From: Escherichia coli DSM 30083 = JCM 1649 = ATCC 11775
GTDB lineage: Bacteria; Pseudomonadota; Gammaproteobacteria; Enterobacterales; Enterobacteriaceae
DNA length: 64,000 nt
Assembly (NCBI RefSeq): GCF_003697165.2
Contig: NZ_CP033092.2
Location: 4,216,001 to 4,280,000, forward strand
Direction: 5' to 3'
Each line of letters begins with the position of its first letter. Positions within the stretch are counted from its first letter, which is position 1. Below, piece after piece: positions 26,261 through 35,726 of the stretch. Position numbers and translations under genes: made by a program. A model generated the notes under the pieces. The model was not told the DNA's origin, did not search any database, and saw nothing but the letters and a program-made list of their open reading frames with translations.

Positions 26261-28329
26261 GCCAGCTTGATGAGGCCATCCTTGATGCACTGACACACGT
26301 TACTTTCCCAAAGGGTTTTGCACAGGCAGAACCCGCATGGGTTGTCACGGTAGACGGTGTTGATTACCCACTCTGGAAAACAGATGCCCTGGTAGTCGGC
26401 AGTGGTGCAGCAGGGCTACGTGCAGCTGTAGAACTTAAACGCCGCCAGCAAAATGTGTTAATCGCCACCGCCGGGTTATATATGGGGACGTCGGCATGTT
26501 CTGGCTCTGATAAACAAACACTGTTTACCGCCGCTACCGCGGGCAACGGCGACAACTTCGCCAAACTGGCAGAGGCACTGGCGAGCGGTGGGGCGATGGA
26601 TCACGACACCGCTTATGTTGAAGCGGTAGGTTCTCTGCACACTCTTGGCGGGTTGCAATATCTTGGTCTGGAATTACCGGAAGATCGCTATGGCGCGATT
26701 CTTCGTTATCAAACCGACCACGACGAAGCCGGGCGTGCAACCTCGTGTGGGCCGCGTACCTCAAGGTTAATGGTGAAAGTGCTGCTGGAAGAAGTACAGC
26801 GTCTTGCTATCCCAATGTTGACCAGTGCAACAGTGATTAAACTGCTGCATCAGCGTGACGAAAACGGTGAAGACCGTGTGGCGGGGGCAATCATCGCGAC
26901 CGGTCATCGCGCCCATAACCCATGGGGGCTGGCAATTGTGACTGCGCCCAATGTGGTACTGGCAACAGGAGGGCCTGGCGAGCTTTATCGCGACAGTGTG
27001 TACCCACACAAATGTTTTGGCTCGCTGGGGCTGGCGCTGGAGGAAGGCCTGACGCTAACCAATCTGACCGAAAGCCAGTTTGGTATAGGCACGCCGCGCA
27101 GCACGTTTCCGTGGAATTTGTCCGGCACCTATGTACAGGTGATCCCATATATCTATTCCGTGGATGCCGGGGGCAACGAGTATAACTTCCTCGCGGATTA
27201 CTATCGCACCACCCAGGAGCTGGCTTCAAACATTTTCCGTAAAGGCTATCAGTGGCCGTTCCACGCCACGCGGGTAATGGATTTTGGCTCCAGCTTGTTA
27301 GATATGGCAGTAGCGCAAGAGCAGCAATCAGGGCGTCTGGTATTTATGGATTTCAATCGTAATCCAGAACCTGTGCCGGGTGACCTGCCGTTCTCATTAG
27401 ATCGACTGGACGACGACGTTCGCGCGTATCTGGAAAATAACGACGCTCTGGCACCATCGCCCATCGAACGCCTGCAACAAATGAATCCTCTGTCTATCTC
27501 GCTGTATAAGATGCACGGTTACGATCTCATCACGCAGCCATTGCAGTTTGCCATGAATAATCAGCACATGAATGGCGGCATTGAAGTCGATATCTGGGGA
27601 CAAACATCTCTGCCCGGTTGTTTTGCGGTGGGGGAAGTTGCTGGCACACACGGCGTCACCCGACCTGGCGGCGCGGCATTGAATGCCGGGCAGGTTTTTG
27701 CTGTTCGTCTGGCGCGCTTTATTGGTTGCACGCAAAAGCGGAATATTGATGGAGATATTGCACAGCTGGCAGCTCCGGCACTGGCTTCTATAAGAGAGAT
27801 CATTACTCAGGCGCACGATAACGGGTCCGGGATGCCGTTGTCGGTTGTGAGAGAAAAAATTCAGGCACGAATGTCTGACTATGCGGGATTTATTTGCCAT
27901 GCCGATAAAGTCCGACGTGCCACTCGTGATGCCCTGCTATTGAACGAATTTGTCCAACGGCATGGATTGGCAATCAAACATGTGGGTGAAGTTGCCGAGC
28001 TGTTTATGTGGCGGCATATGGCACTGACTTCTGCCGCCGTATTAACGCAATTAACGCATTATATTGACGCAGGTGGCGGCAGTCGTGGGGCGCGGATGGT
28101 TATTGATCCACAAGGCAAATGCCTACCACAAACTCGTCGCGGCGTAAAAGAAGAATGGCGTTTTCGCTCTGAACTCGCTGAAGACAAAAATCACAAATTA
28201 ACAATTCAATATTCGCAAGGTTCTTTTATTACCGAAGTAAAGTCTTTACGTATGCAACCGTGTATTAACGGTATTTACTTTGAAAAAAACTGGCCAGACT
28301 TTTTAAAGGGAGACATTTACACACAATAA
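26257..28329 (+). CDS. FAD-dependent oxidoreductase of the succinate dehydrogenase/fumarate reductase flavoprotein family
   Basis: 690 residues. An FAD-binding Rossmann motif GSGAAG at 48-53 follows a 40-residue N-terminal extension. Later signatures of the family are NQHMNGGIEVD (435-445), GEVAGTHGVTRPGG (459-472, keeping the active-site arginine) and SRGAR in the C-terminal helical domain. There is no Tat or Sec signal, no haem motif and no adjacent iron-sulfur subunit, so this is a soluble cytoplasmic enzyme rather than a respiratory complex. It probably reduces or forms a C=C bond next to a carboxylate. ATGA overlap with the CoA-transferase gene; the transporter gene follows after 92 AT-rich bases. 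Confidence 0.85.
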   Translation: MSQLDEAILDALTHVTFPKGFAQAEPAWVVTVDGVDYPLWKTDALVVGSGAAGLRAAVELKRRQQNVLIATAGLYMGTSACSGSDKQTLFTAATAGNGDNFAKLAEALASGGAMDHDTAYVEAVGSLHTLGGLQYLGLELPEDRYGAILRYQTDHDEAGRATSCGPRTSRLMVKVLLEEVQRLAIPMLTSATVIKLLHQRDENGEDRVAGAIIATGHRAHNPWGLAIVTAPNVVLATGGPGELYRDSVYPHKCFGSLGLALEEGLTLTNLTESQFGIGTPRSTFPWNLSGTYVQVIPYIYSVDAGGNEYNFLADYYRTTQELASNIFRKGYQWPFHATRVMDFGSSLLDMAVAQEQQSGRLVFMDFNRNPEPVPGDLPFSLDRLDDDVRAYLENNDALAPSPIERLQQMNPLSISLYKMHGYDLITQPLQFAMNNQHMNGGIEVDIWGQTSLPGCFAVGEVAGTHGVTRPGGAALNAGQVFAVRLARFIGCTQKRNIDGDIAQLAAPALASIREIITQAHDNGSGMPLSVVREKIQARMSDYAGFICHADKVRRATRDALLLNEFVQRHGLAIKHVGEVAELFMWRHMALTSAAVLTQLTHYIDAGGGSRGARMVIDPQGKCLPQTRRGVKEEWRFRSELAEDKNHKLTIQYSQGSFITEVKSLRMQPCINGIYFEKNWPDFLKGDIYTQ

Positions 28330-28421
28330 TTTTCAATATTTCCTCTGTACCTGATTTTTATTGCCTATTACATGGAAATACCAACAACCAGGGTTTATTA
28401 ATATAATTAAAAGGTTTAAAA

Positions 28422-29699
28422 ATGAATAAAATAAAGAATTATCGATGGCATATGATTGCCCTCGTATGCTTTATCACTGTAATCAATTATCTGGACAGAA
28501 CGGCGTTAGGTATTGCGGCTCCAACGATTATGGAGACAACAGGAATAACCAAAGAACAATATTCATGGATTGTCAGTGCATTCCAGTTGGCCTATACATT
28601 GGGGCAACCGATAATGGGCTTCTTTATTGATACCGTGGGTCTGAAGTTAAGTTTTGCGATATGTGCCGCAATCTGGGGCCTGGCGACAATGGGGCATGCC
28701 TTGACAGGAACATGGTCAGGTCTGGCATTTATGCGCGCCCTGATGGGTTTCAGCGAAGCATCGGCAATTCCTGCGGGTGTAAAAACCGCATCAACATGGT
28801 TCCCGGCAAAAGAGCGTGGCGTGGCGACAGGTGTTTTCAATATGGGCACCTCACTCGGCGCGATGCTTGCTCCACCGTTGATTGCCTGGTGCATTATGTT
28901 TCATAGCTGGCAATTTGCGTTTATTGTCTCAGGTAGCCTTGCTTTACTCGCGGCTTTATTTTGGTTCTTTTGTTATAAAGATCCAAAAGATGCTAAACGC
29001 CTTTCTGATGAAGAGCGCCACTATATTGAATCTGGGCAAGAACAGCATCTTAAAACAGATAAGAAAGAAAAAACGTCAATCAAGCATATCCTCAGCCAAC
29101 GTAATTTCTGGGGGATTGGCATCGCGCGTTTTCTCGCTGACCCGGCATGGGGAACCATTAACTTCTGGGTACCGATTTTCTTCGTCGAAACGCTGCATTT
29201 TAGCCTGAAAGAAATTGCCATGTTCGTCTGGCTGCCTTTCCTGCTGGGCGATCTCGGCTGTTTAGCCAGTGGTTTTGTCGCGAAGTTCTTCCACGATCGC
29301 GGCGTGAGTTTAATTAACTCACGAAGAATTACCTTCACTATTGCAGCCGTCATTATGATGACGATTGGTCTGGTGAGTATTGTCGAAAATCCCTACATCG
29401 CCGTATTACTGATTAGCATTGGCGCATTCTCGCATCAATGTCTTTCTACTGTTGCAGCAACTCTGGGCGGTGACCTATTCAAAAAAGACGAAGTAGCTAC
29501 CGCTGTGGGTATGGCAGGAGCCTGTGCATGGAGCGGTCAGTTGATTTTCAACCTGTTTATCGGGGCATTCGTTCACATTATTGGCTTCGCGCCGTTCTTT
29601 ATTGCCCTGGCTTTCTTTGACATTATTGGCGCCATTGCGCTGTGGATGCTTATCAAAGTTAAAGACGAAGAACCACAAGTACAGTTAGCGACAAGCTAA
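28422..29699 (+). CDS. MFS transporter, anion:cation symporter (ExuT/hexuronate-like) family
   Basis: 425 residues with about twelve hydrophobic helices and the N-terminal signature of the ACS family (RWHMIALVCFITVINYLDRT), shared with ExuT, GarP and DgoT-type importers of sugar acids. It most likely brings the substrate of this operon, an organic anion, into the cell with protons. It is the last gene of the rightward operon; a 92-base AT-rich gap separates it from the flavoprotein gene, and a strong terminator follows 10 bases after the stop. The substrate cannot be told from sequence. Confidence 0.87.
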   Translation: MNKIKNYRWHMIALVCFITVINYLDRTALGIAAPTIMETTGITKEQYSWIVSAFQLAYTLGQPIMGFFIDTVGLKLSFAICAAIWGLATMGHALTGTWSGLAFMRALMGFSEASAIPAGVKTASTWFPAKERGVATGVFNMGTSLGAMLAPPLIAWCIMFHSWQFAFIVSGSLALLAALFWFFCYKDPKDAKRLSDEERHYIESGQEQHLKTDKKEKTSIKHILSQRNFWGIGIARFLADPAWGTINFWVPIFFVETLHFSLKEIAMFVWLPFLLGDLGCLASGFVAKFFHDRGVSLINSRRITFTIAAVIMMTIGLVSIVENPYIAVLLISIGAFSHQCLSTVAATLGGDLFKKDEVATAVGMAGACAWSGQLIFNLFIGAFVHIIGFAPFFIALAFFDIIGAIALWMLIKVKDEEPQVQLATS

Positions 29700-29708
29700 T
29701 TATTTTAC

Positions 29709-29749
29709 ATAGAAACGCTATAATTTAGCTTTGTAGCGTTTCTATTTTT
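29709..29749 (+). terminator. Terminator of the accessory catabolic operon
   Basis: A perfect 12-base-pair stem ATAGAAACGCTA/TAGCGTTTCTAT with a 13-base loop and TTTT directly after. It lies just behind the MFS gene. Confidence 0.85.
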
Positions 29750-29841
29750 CTCATAAATTAAACGTCTCTTCCAAAACGTTCAGTATCTACTGGCATTGCT
29801 TCGCAAATTTATGATTTAGCGAATATATCAAAATAACTATT

Positions 29842-31110
29842 CTAAATTGCCCCCCTGAACGCCTCTGCCATTAACTCTTGCTCACGACCAGGTAATCGAA
29901 GACGCTCGGCAATGATTCGCCACTGACTGACAATCCCTCTAAAATTAGCAATAATGTCATCTGCTTCTGTCAAACCAAGTCGAAAATACTCCGCAACTTC
30001 TCGAGCTAATTCCAAATCAAGTGCATTATCATTTTCTGTAATATTGAGTTTTAGACCGTCAGACCTGGCAACAGGATTCAAATCATATGCCTCAGAAAGC
30101 CGCCAACCTTTTCCCGGTATCAAGATATATCCATGATTACGTAAATGGTCATCGGTATTAGAAACAAGAATATTAAAAACAATCCTGGACCAGAGTTCCT
30201 TAAGATCAGTATTAGTCTGCGCGCCATGCCTGATAAGAACATCTGCTAATTCCAGATAACTCACACCTGTAGAGGCATCTTCACCATCCTGATGCCTGGT
30301 TAGTGTCATAGCCGAAGCAAAATGCAGACGCCTTCCCGCATTAGTGCGGTCAAAACGACGAACCATAAAACAATGGTAATTGCTGGCAAATTTATGCGCC
30401 TGAGCAGGTGCAACATTCAGTCCACAGCCAACAGCAAGTGCATTAACGACCATTTCCCATCCACCAACATCATACTCATCTTTTACACTGGGAAATTTAG
30501 CGATGTAGAGATGCCCAGCTTCATCAACAACACTGGCTTTCGGACGTGCCCCCCCTAATGATCCCCCCGGAGCGATTAGCATTCTTAACCATTTTTGCCC
30601 CATTAGCTCTTTATTATCAGGATCTTCTTCAATTGCCCGGCTAGCCCTTTCCAGACTCGCTATTTCGGTAAATGGTGGGGCTGCAACATCAATGCGATTA
30701 TCAAGAAACTCTCCAGCGTCTTCACGTTTGTATCGAAGAGCCCCAACCCGATAAAGATCATGAACACCTAGTAGATAATCAGACTCATAAAGGTGGGAGT
30801 CTTTATCACATAACCCGTCTCGAATATCCCTCTCAAAACGACGCTTCATTAGCATACGCCCCCAACGATCCGGGCAGGAATCACTAAATGCACCAAATTT
30901 ATCCTTTGGAGGAATTGGGTACTGTGCTCCCTCATACAACATTATTTCAGGATCTAACTGAATGAAATTAAGTGAAGGATCTGCAAGCGCCTTTTTATCG
31001 TACTCAAACTCAAATATCTCACGCGTCCGAGTGCGGCGACTGTGTAAATAACCAATCCGCTCCGGACCATCCAGGCCTTCCCAATCCGCATACACTCCGA
31101 TTAATGCCAT
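29842..31110 (-). CDS. HipA-family serine/threonine kinase toxin
   Basis: 422 residues of the HipA kinase fold. A HipA N-terminal domain (about 1-130) precedes a glycine-rich loop GGSLGGARPKA at 182-192 with a serine in the position range used for autophosphorylation. There is an ATP-site lysine in YIAKFPS (about 205), the catalytic loop NTDDHLRNH (about 318-326) and a metal-binding YDLNP at 342-346. HipA kinases phosphorylate translation factors (GltX in the K-12 case) and cause dormancy until bound by their HTH antitoxin. All key residues are present, so it looks active. The start lies 2 bases after the stop of the antitoxin gene. The actual target is unknown, and sequence similarity to K-12 HipA is limited to the motifs. 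Confidence 0.82.
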   Translation of the reverse strand: MALIGVYADWEGLDGPERIGYLHSRRTRTREIFEFEYDKKALADPSLNFIQLDPEIMLYEGAQYPIPPKDKFGAFSDSCPDRWGRMLMKRRFERDIRDGLCDKDSHLYESDYLLGVHDLYRVGALRYKREDAGEFLDNRIDVAAPPFTEIASLERASRAIEEDPDNKELMGQKWLRMLIAPGGSLGGARPKASVVDEAGHLYIAKFPSVKDEYDVGGWEMVVNALAVGCGLNVAPAQAHKFASNYHCFMVRRFDRTNAGRRLHFASAMTLTRHQDGEDASTGVSYLELADVLIRHGAQTNTDLKELWSRIVFNILVSNTDDHLRNHGYILIPGKGWRLSEAYDLNPVARSDGLKLNITENDNALDLELAREVAEYFRLGLTEADDIIANFRGIVSQWRIIAERLRLPGREQELMAEAFRGAI

Positions 31111-31112
31111 AA

Positions 31113-31604
31113 TTAATTTCCTTTTAACGGTTTTTTTATCGGTTTTAATAGTGCTGCAAGAGAGGTTGATGTTTCTCCTGTAATAGATGGCGTTGAGCCT
31201 TCTGCCAGTGCTGTTAAATCCGTGGTGAGTAAACCTTCTTTCTCATACCTCGTTTGAAAAGGGTCTGTCTGAATACCTTCTTCATTTTTACCTGATGAAC
31301 GAGAAAGCCCTCTTTTTTTAATCAAACGGGAATCCTGGAGCTGACGCCCTAAGTCGTCTTCAGCTGCAAGCTTATTTAAATCCGTTTCCAGGCCCAAAAC
31401 CTGCATCACAGACAAATATGCCCCTATCGTGACCCCTGCACTTCCTGACTCCAGAGAGCGCAATGTTATTGGCGACATCCCAGCACGTTCAGCAACTTGC
31501 TTTGCGGTAAGCCTGCGTCGTAAACGAGCAAGTTTCAGCCGCTCACCAAATTCACTAAGCATCTGATTCGTATAAGGGAGTAACGGTGCTGTTTTTTTAC
31601 CCAT
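31113..31604 (-). CDS. HipB-like helix-turn-helix antitoxin with a long C-terminal extension
   Basis: 163 residues. Residues about 18-72 are a Cro/C1-type helix-turn-helix (RLKLARLRRRLTAKQVAERA, then the recognition helix in SPITLRSLESG). Residues about 75-163 form a charged, Ser/Thr-rich tail not seen in K-12 HipB (88 residues). It precedes the HipA-type gene by 2 bases, and the ribosome-binding site AAAGGA for the toxin lies within its last codons, typical of a toxin-antitoxin operon. It should bind and silence the kinase and repress the operon from the palindromes just upstream (31625-31645, 31663-31687). Confidence 0.8.
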   Translation of the reverse strand: MGKKTAPLLPYTNQMLSEFGERLKLARLRRRLTAKQVAERAGMSPITLRSLESGSAGVTIGAYLSVMQVLGLETDLNKLAAEDDLGRQLQDSRLIKKRGLSRSSGKNEEGIQTDPFQTRYEKEGLLTTDLTALAEGSTPSITGETSTSLAALLKPIKKPLKGN

Positions 31605-31624
31605 AGTGATAATATTTTATCTTT

Positions 31625-31645
31625 TTATGGCTATGATAGCCATAA
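31625..31645. promoter_or_regulatory. Palindromic operator candidate upstream of hipB-like gene
   Basis: Perfect 9-base-pair inverted repeat TTATGGCTA-TGA-TAGCCATAA beginning 21 bases upstream of the antitoxin start. HipB-type antitoxins bind such short-spaced palindromes. It is the strongest operator candidate in the block. Confidence 0.65.
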
Positions 31646-31662
31646 TATTAGCATTTATTGGA

Positions 31663-31687
31663 TTGAACGCACCTGCAAAGCGTTCAA
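31663..31687. promoter_or_regulatory. Second palindrome upstream of hipB-like gene
   Basis: Perfect 8-base-pair inverted repeat TTGAACGC-(9)-GCGTTCAA, 18 bases beyond the first palindrome and unrelated to it in sequence. It may be a second operator or a site for a host regulator. Confidence 0.45.
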
Positions 31688-31960
31688 GATTACGAAAGTG
31701 ATGATATTTTATCCTTTTATATATAAAAACAATAAAATAACAGCGCATTCATATATAACATATTGTTTTTATTATCATACAAGGGAGACGATCGCTGTAT
31801 TGATGCTTTTGTCGTGTTTTACGCGTAAAAAACATGACACGAACTACCAGCGGCGAGGCTGGGGGCCAGGTATGGGTACTGCGAACTTTTTATAAAAGGA
31901 ATAGCAAGAGATTTATGGAGGGAACGTCTATTTCTGCGGTTTTTATCGCTTAAAAGCAAA

Positions 31961-31985
31961 ACGCCGACCACTGGTCGGCGTTTTT
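31961..31985. terminator. Terminator of the rpsF-priB-rpsR-rplI operon
   Basis: CGCCGACCA and TGGTCGGCG form a 9-base-pair stem (31962-31980) with AAAA on one side and TTTTT on the other. It serves the leftward ribosomal operon and could also stop rightward transcription. Confidence 0.85.
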
Positions 31986-32005
31986 ACGTCTCGTTGAATA
32001 ACGAA

Positions 32006-32467
<462 letters not shown>

Positions 32468-32496
32468 TCAAAGTCGTATTAATGGACCGTGACCGA

Positions 32497-33043
<547 letters not shown>

Positions 33044-33049
33044 CAGAAA

Positions 33050-33531
<482 letters not shown>

Positions 33532-33543
33532 AAATGACGCGTT

Positions 33544-33572
33544 ATAGTACTGACATACCCCGCTAAACTCAA
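33544..33572 (-). promoter_or_regulatory. rpsF operon promoter
   Basis: On the minus strand, TTGAGT (33572-33567) and TACTAT (33549-33544) are separated by 17 bases, a good sigma-70 promoter placed directly before the structured rpsF leader. Confidence 0.6.
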
Positions 33573-33772
33573 GGGCAGAGCCGAAATAAATCTCCCCTTT
33601 CGCAAATAACCTCTAAACCGCTGATTTGGAGTTCATCACACTTCGTCATGGTGTTTTTTTGAACAACTGCATCAGAAATGGTCACCATCAACTTCTTTAT
33701 CATTGATTAAAATTAAATCAGAAGATCACCACAAGAGGAGAGCACACAAAGTCAGCCGTCGAGGAGGTATCT

Positions 33773-34048
33773 ATGTTCAGTCGCGTTTTAGCCCTTCTGG
33801 CTGTGCTTTTGCTAAGTGCAAATACATGGGCAGCCATTGAAATTAATAACCACCAGGCCAGAAATATGGACGATGTGCAAAGCTTAGGCGTGATTTATAT
33901 CAATCATAACTTCGCCACTGAGAGTGAAGCACGTCAGGCATTAAATGAAGAGACAGATGCGCAAGGCGCAACGTACTACCATGTGATTCTGATGCGGGAA
34001 CCGGGGAGTAACGGCAATATGCACGCCAGCGCGGATATTTATCGCTAG
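33773..34048 (+). CDS. yjfY: YjfY, periplasmic YhcN-family (DUF1471) protein
   Basis: 91 residues with a signal peptide of about 20 residues (ending TWA) followed by one YhcN/DUF1471 domain, the small stress-related family that includes BhsA and McbA. The C terminus ADIYR has the hydrophobic-Tyr ending usual for the family. The start is supported by GAGGAGG about 8 bases upstream. Function unknown. Two further family members, bsmA and yjfN, lie on the other side of the ula genes. The rest of the 327-base gap before it holds the rpsF promoter and leader and presumably the yjfY promoter. Confidence 0.92.
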   Translation: MFSRVLALLAVLLLSANTWAAIEINNHQARNMDDVQSLGVIYINHNFATESEARQALNEETDAQGATYYHVILMREPGSNGNMHASADIYR

Positions 34049-34088
34049 CACCAGGTATAACCAACGAAACATTGCCATAGTTTGCTTT

Positions 34089-34113
34089 GCCCCCTTCGCA
34101 GGGGGCTTTTTTT
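34089..34113 (+). terminator. yjfY terminator
   Basis: GCCCCC-TTCGCA-GGGGGC followed by seven T residues, 40 bases after the yjfY stop. Confidence 0.85.
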
Positions 34114-34176
34114 GAAAAACGGCTGCGGAATTAGACCAGTTATCTCCCGAAGAAGGAAATTTCCGCAGCGCGTGTT

Positions 34177-34863
34177 TTACTTCTGCCCGTAATAAGCGTT
34201 GGGACCGTGCTTACGCATGAAGTGTTTATTCATCAGGAAGCTGTCGATGTGATTCAGTTGTGGGTTAATACTACGCGCAATCCACGCCATTTTCGCCACT
34301 TCTTCCATCACCACCGCGTTATGCACCGCATCGTGGGCATCTTTCCCCCAGGCGAACGGTCCGTGCTGATACACCACAATTCCCGGCGTATGCAGCGGCT
34401 CGGCGTCACCCAGCGTTTCGATAATCACTTTGCCGGTATTCAGTTCGTACTCACCCTGCACCTCTTCTTTGCTTAATCCACGCGTACACGGGATATCGCC
34501 AAAGAAGTAATCGGCGTGCGTGGTGCCTAACGCTGGGATCGCCAGCCCCGCCTGCGCCCACGCGGTGGCATGAGTGGAGTGGGTATGGACAATGCCGCCA
34601 AGCGACGGATAACGACGGTAGAGTTCGAGATGCGTCGCAGTGTCGGAAGACGGACGATACTCCCCTTCCACCACGTTGCCGCTCATATCGACCACTACCA
34701 TATCGTCCGCTTTCATGGTTTCGTAGGCGACACCGCTGGGCTTGATCACCACCAGCCCGCGTTCACGGTCAATAGCGCTGACGTTGCCCCAGGTAAAGGT
34801 CACCAACCCGTAACGCGGCAGCTCCATGTTGGCCTCAAACACCTGCTGTTTCAGCTTTTGCAT
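34177..34863 (-). CDS. ulaF: UlaF, L-ribulose-5-phosphate 4-epimerase
   Basis: 228 residues starting MQKLKQQVFE at the ATG complementary to 34861-34863, which shares its A with the ulaE stop (TAATG). A class II aldolase/AraD-fold enzyme whose zinc ligands include the histidines of HTHSTH in the middle of the chain. It converts L-ribulose 5-phosphate to D-xylulose 5-phosphate, the last step that feeds L-ascorbate carbon into the pentose phosphate pathway. Last gene of ulaABCDEF. Confidence 0.97.
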   Translation of the reverse strand: MQKLKQQVFEANMELPRYGLVTFTWGNVSAIDRERGLVVIKPSGVAYETMKADDMVVVDMSGNVVEGEYRPSSDTATHLELYRRYPSLGGIVHTHSTHATAWAQAGLAIPALGTTHADYFFGDIPCTRGLSKEEVQGEYELNTGKVIIETLGDAEPLHTPGIVVYQHGPFAWGKDAHDAVHNAVVMEEVAKMAWIARSINPQLNHIDSFLMNKHFMRKHGPNAYYGQK

Positions 34864-35717
34864 TATGCCGCCTCCACCATGCCTGCTTTGGCCATGCGCG
34901 CTTTCACCCAATCACGCGCTTTCGCTACTTCTGCCGCCGGGTCTTCCGCCGTTTCGCTCCACATCTCAATCAGGTACGGCCCGCAATAGCCACTCTGTTT
35001 GAGCGTTTCGAAGCAACGTTCGAAATCCACTACGCCTTCGCCAAACGGCACGTTTTTGAAGACGCCAGGTTTGGTGTCTTTCACATGTACCGCGACGATA
35101 TGCCCGATTCCGGCCTGCAACTCCATCTGCACGTCGTTGTCCCACGCCGACAGGTTGCCGATATCCGGGTAGAGCTGGAACCACGGATTGTTGAAATAGT
35201 GTGCGTAGCCCAGCGCCTTGCTGATGGAGTTCATCAATGGGTAATCCATGATCTCCATCGCCAGTGTGACCTGCGCGCGGCTCGCCATCTCAACGCTCTC
35301 TTTCAGGCCGTCACGAAAACGACGACGCGTTTCGTTATTGGCTTCCTGATAGTAAACGTCATAGCCCGCCAGTTGGATCACGCGAATACCGACGTCCTGG
35401 GCGAACTGGATAGCTTTACGCATAATCTCCAGCCCCTGGGCCCGCACCGCGTCATCTTCGCTTCCCAGCGGGAAACGACGATGAGCAGAAAGGCACATGG
35501 ACGGTACGCGCACGCCGGTTTCAACAATCGCATTCACCAGTGCCAGACGCTGCTCGCGGCTCCAGTCGAGGCGCGAAAGGCGATCGTCCGTTTCATCTAC
35601 TGACATCTCGACAAAATCGAAGCCTAACGTTTTTGCCAGTTGCAGTCGTTCCAGCCAGCACTCCCCAGCGGGGAGCGCTTTTTCGTAGATGCCAAGCGGG
35701 ATTTGTTTGGACAACAT
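34863..35717 (-). CDS. ulaE: UlaE, L-xylulose-5-phosphate 3-epimerase
   Basis: 284 residues of the xylose-isomerase-like TIM-barrel family. It converts L-xylulose 5-phosphate from UlaD into L-ribulose 5-phosphate for UlaF. The metal ligand pattern (AMEIMD, PDIGN, AVHVKD and LIEMWSE segments) is intact and the length equals K-12. One-base overlap with ulaF and 9 bases after ulaD, in line with coupled translation. Confidence 0.97.
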   Translation of the reverse strand: MLSKQIPLGIYEKALPAGECWLERLQLAKTLGFDFVEMSVDETDDRLSRLDWSREQRLALVNAIVETGVRVPSMCLSAHRRFPLGSEDDAVRAQGLEIMRKAIQFAQDVGIRVIQLAGYDVYYQEANNETRRRFRDGLKESVEMASRAQVTLAMEIMDYPLMNSISKALGYAHYFNNPWFQLYPDIGNLSAWDNDVQMELQAGIGHIVAVHVKDTKPGVFKNVPFGEGVVDFERCFETLKQSGYCGPYLIEMWSETAEDPAAEVAKARDWVKARMAKAGMVEAA

Positions 35718-35726
35718 ATCCGCTCC

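Larger units (their letters stand above)
31605..32005. other. Intergenic region between the hipB-like gene and rplI (right edge of the accessory block)
   Basis: 400 AT-rich bases. They hold the two operator-like palindromes, a 24-base direct repeat with two mismatches (31605-31628 and 31697-31720), an imperfect inverted repeat around ACGCGT (31810-31839) and the terminator of the rpsF operon. The small open frame at 31698-31895 has no recognisable product or ribosome-binding site. The boundary between accessory and core sequence probably lies between about 31720 and 31955. Confidence 0.5.

Noticed and set aside
29842..31110. K-12 hipA orthologue moved to a new site
   Set aside because: Only the kinase motifs agree; length, N terminus and glycine-loop sequence differ, and the antitoxin is a different size, so it is a distinct family member.
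31698..31895. Possible small gene beside the hipB-like operator region
   Set aside because: 65 codons with no ribosome-binding site, no conserved domain and AT-driven composition; it also spans the direct repeat and inverted repeat.
21444..31960. Prophage or integrative element at the accessory block
   Set aside because: No integrase, transposase, tRNA target or attachment repeats are visible; homologous replacement between conserved flanks explains it more simply.
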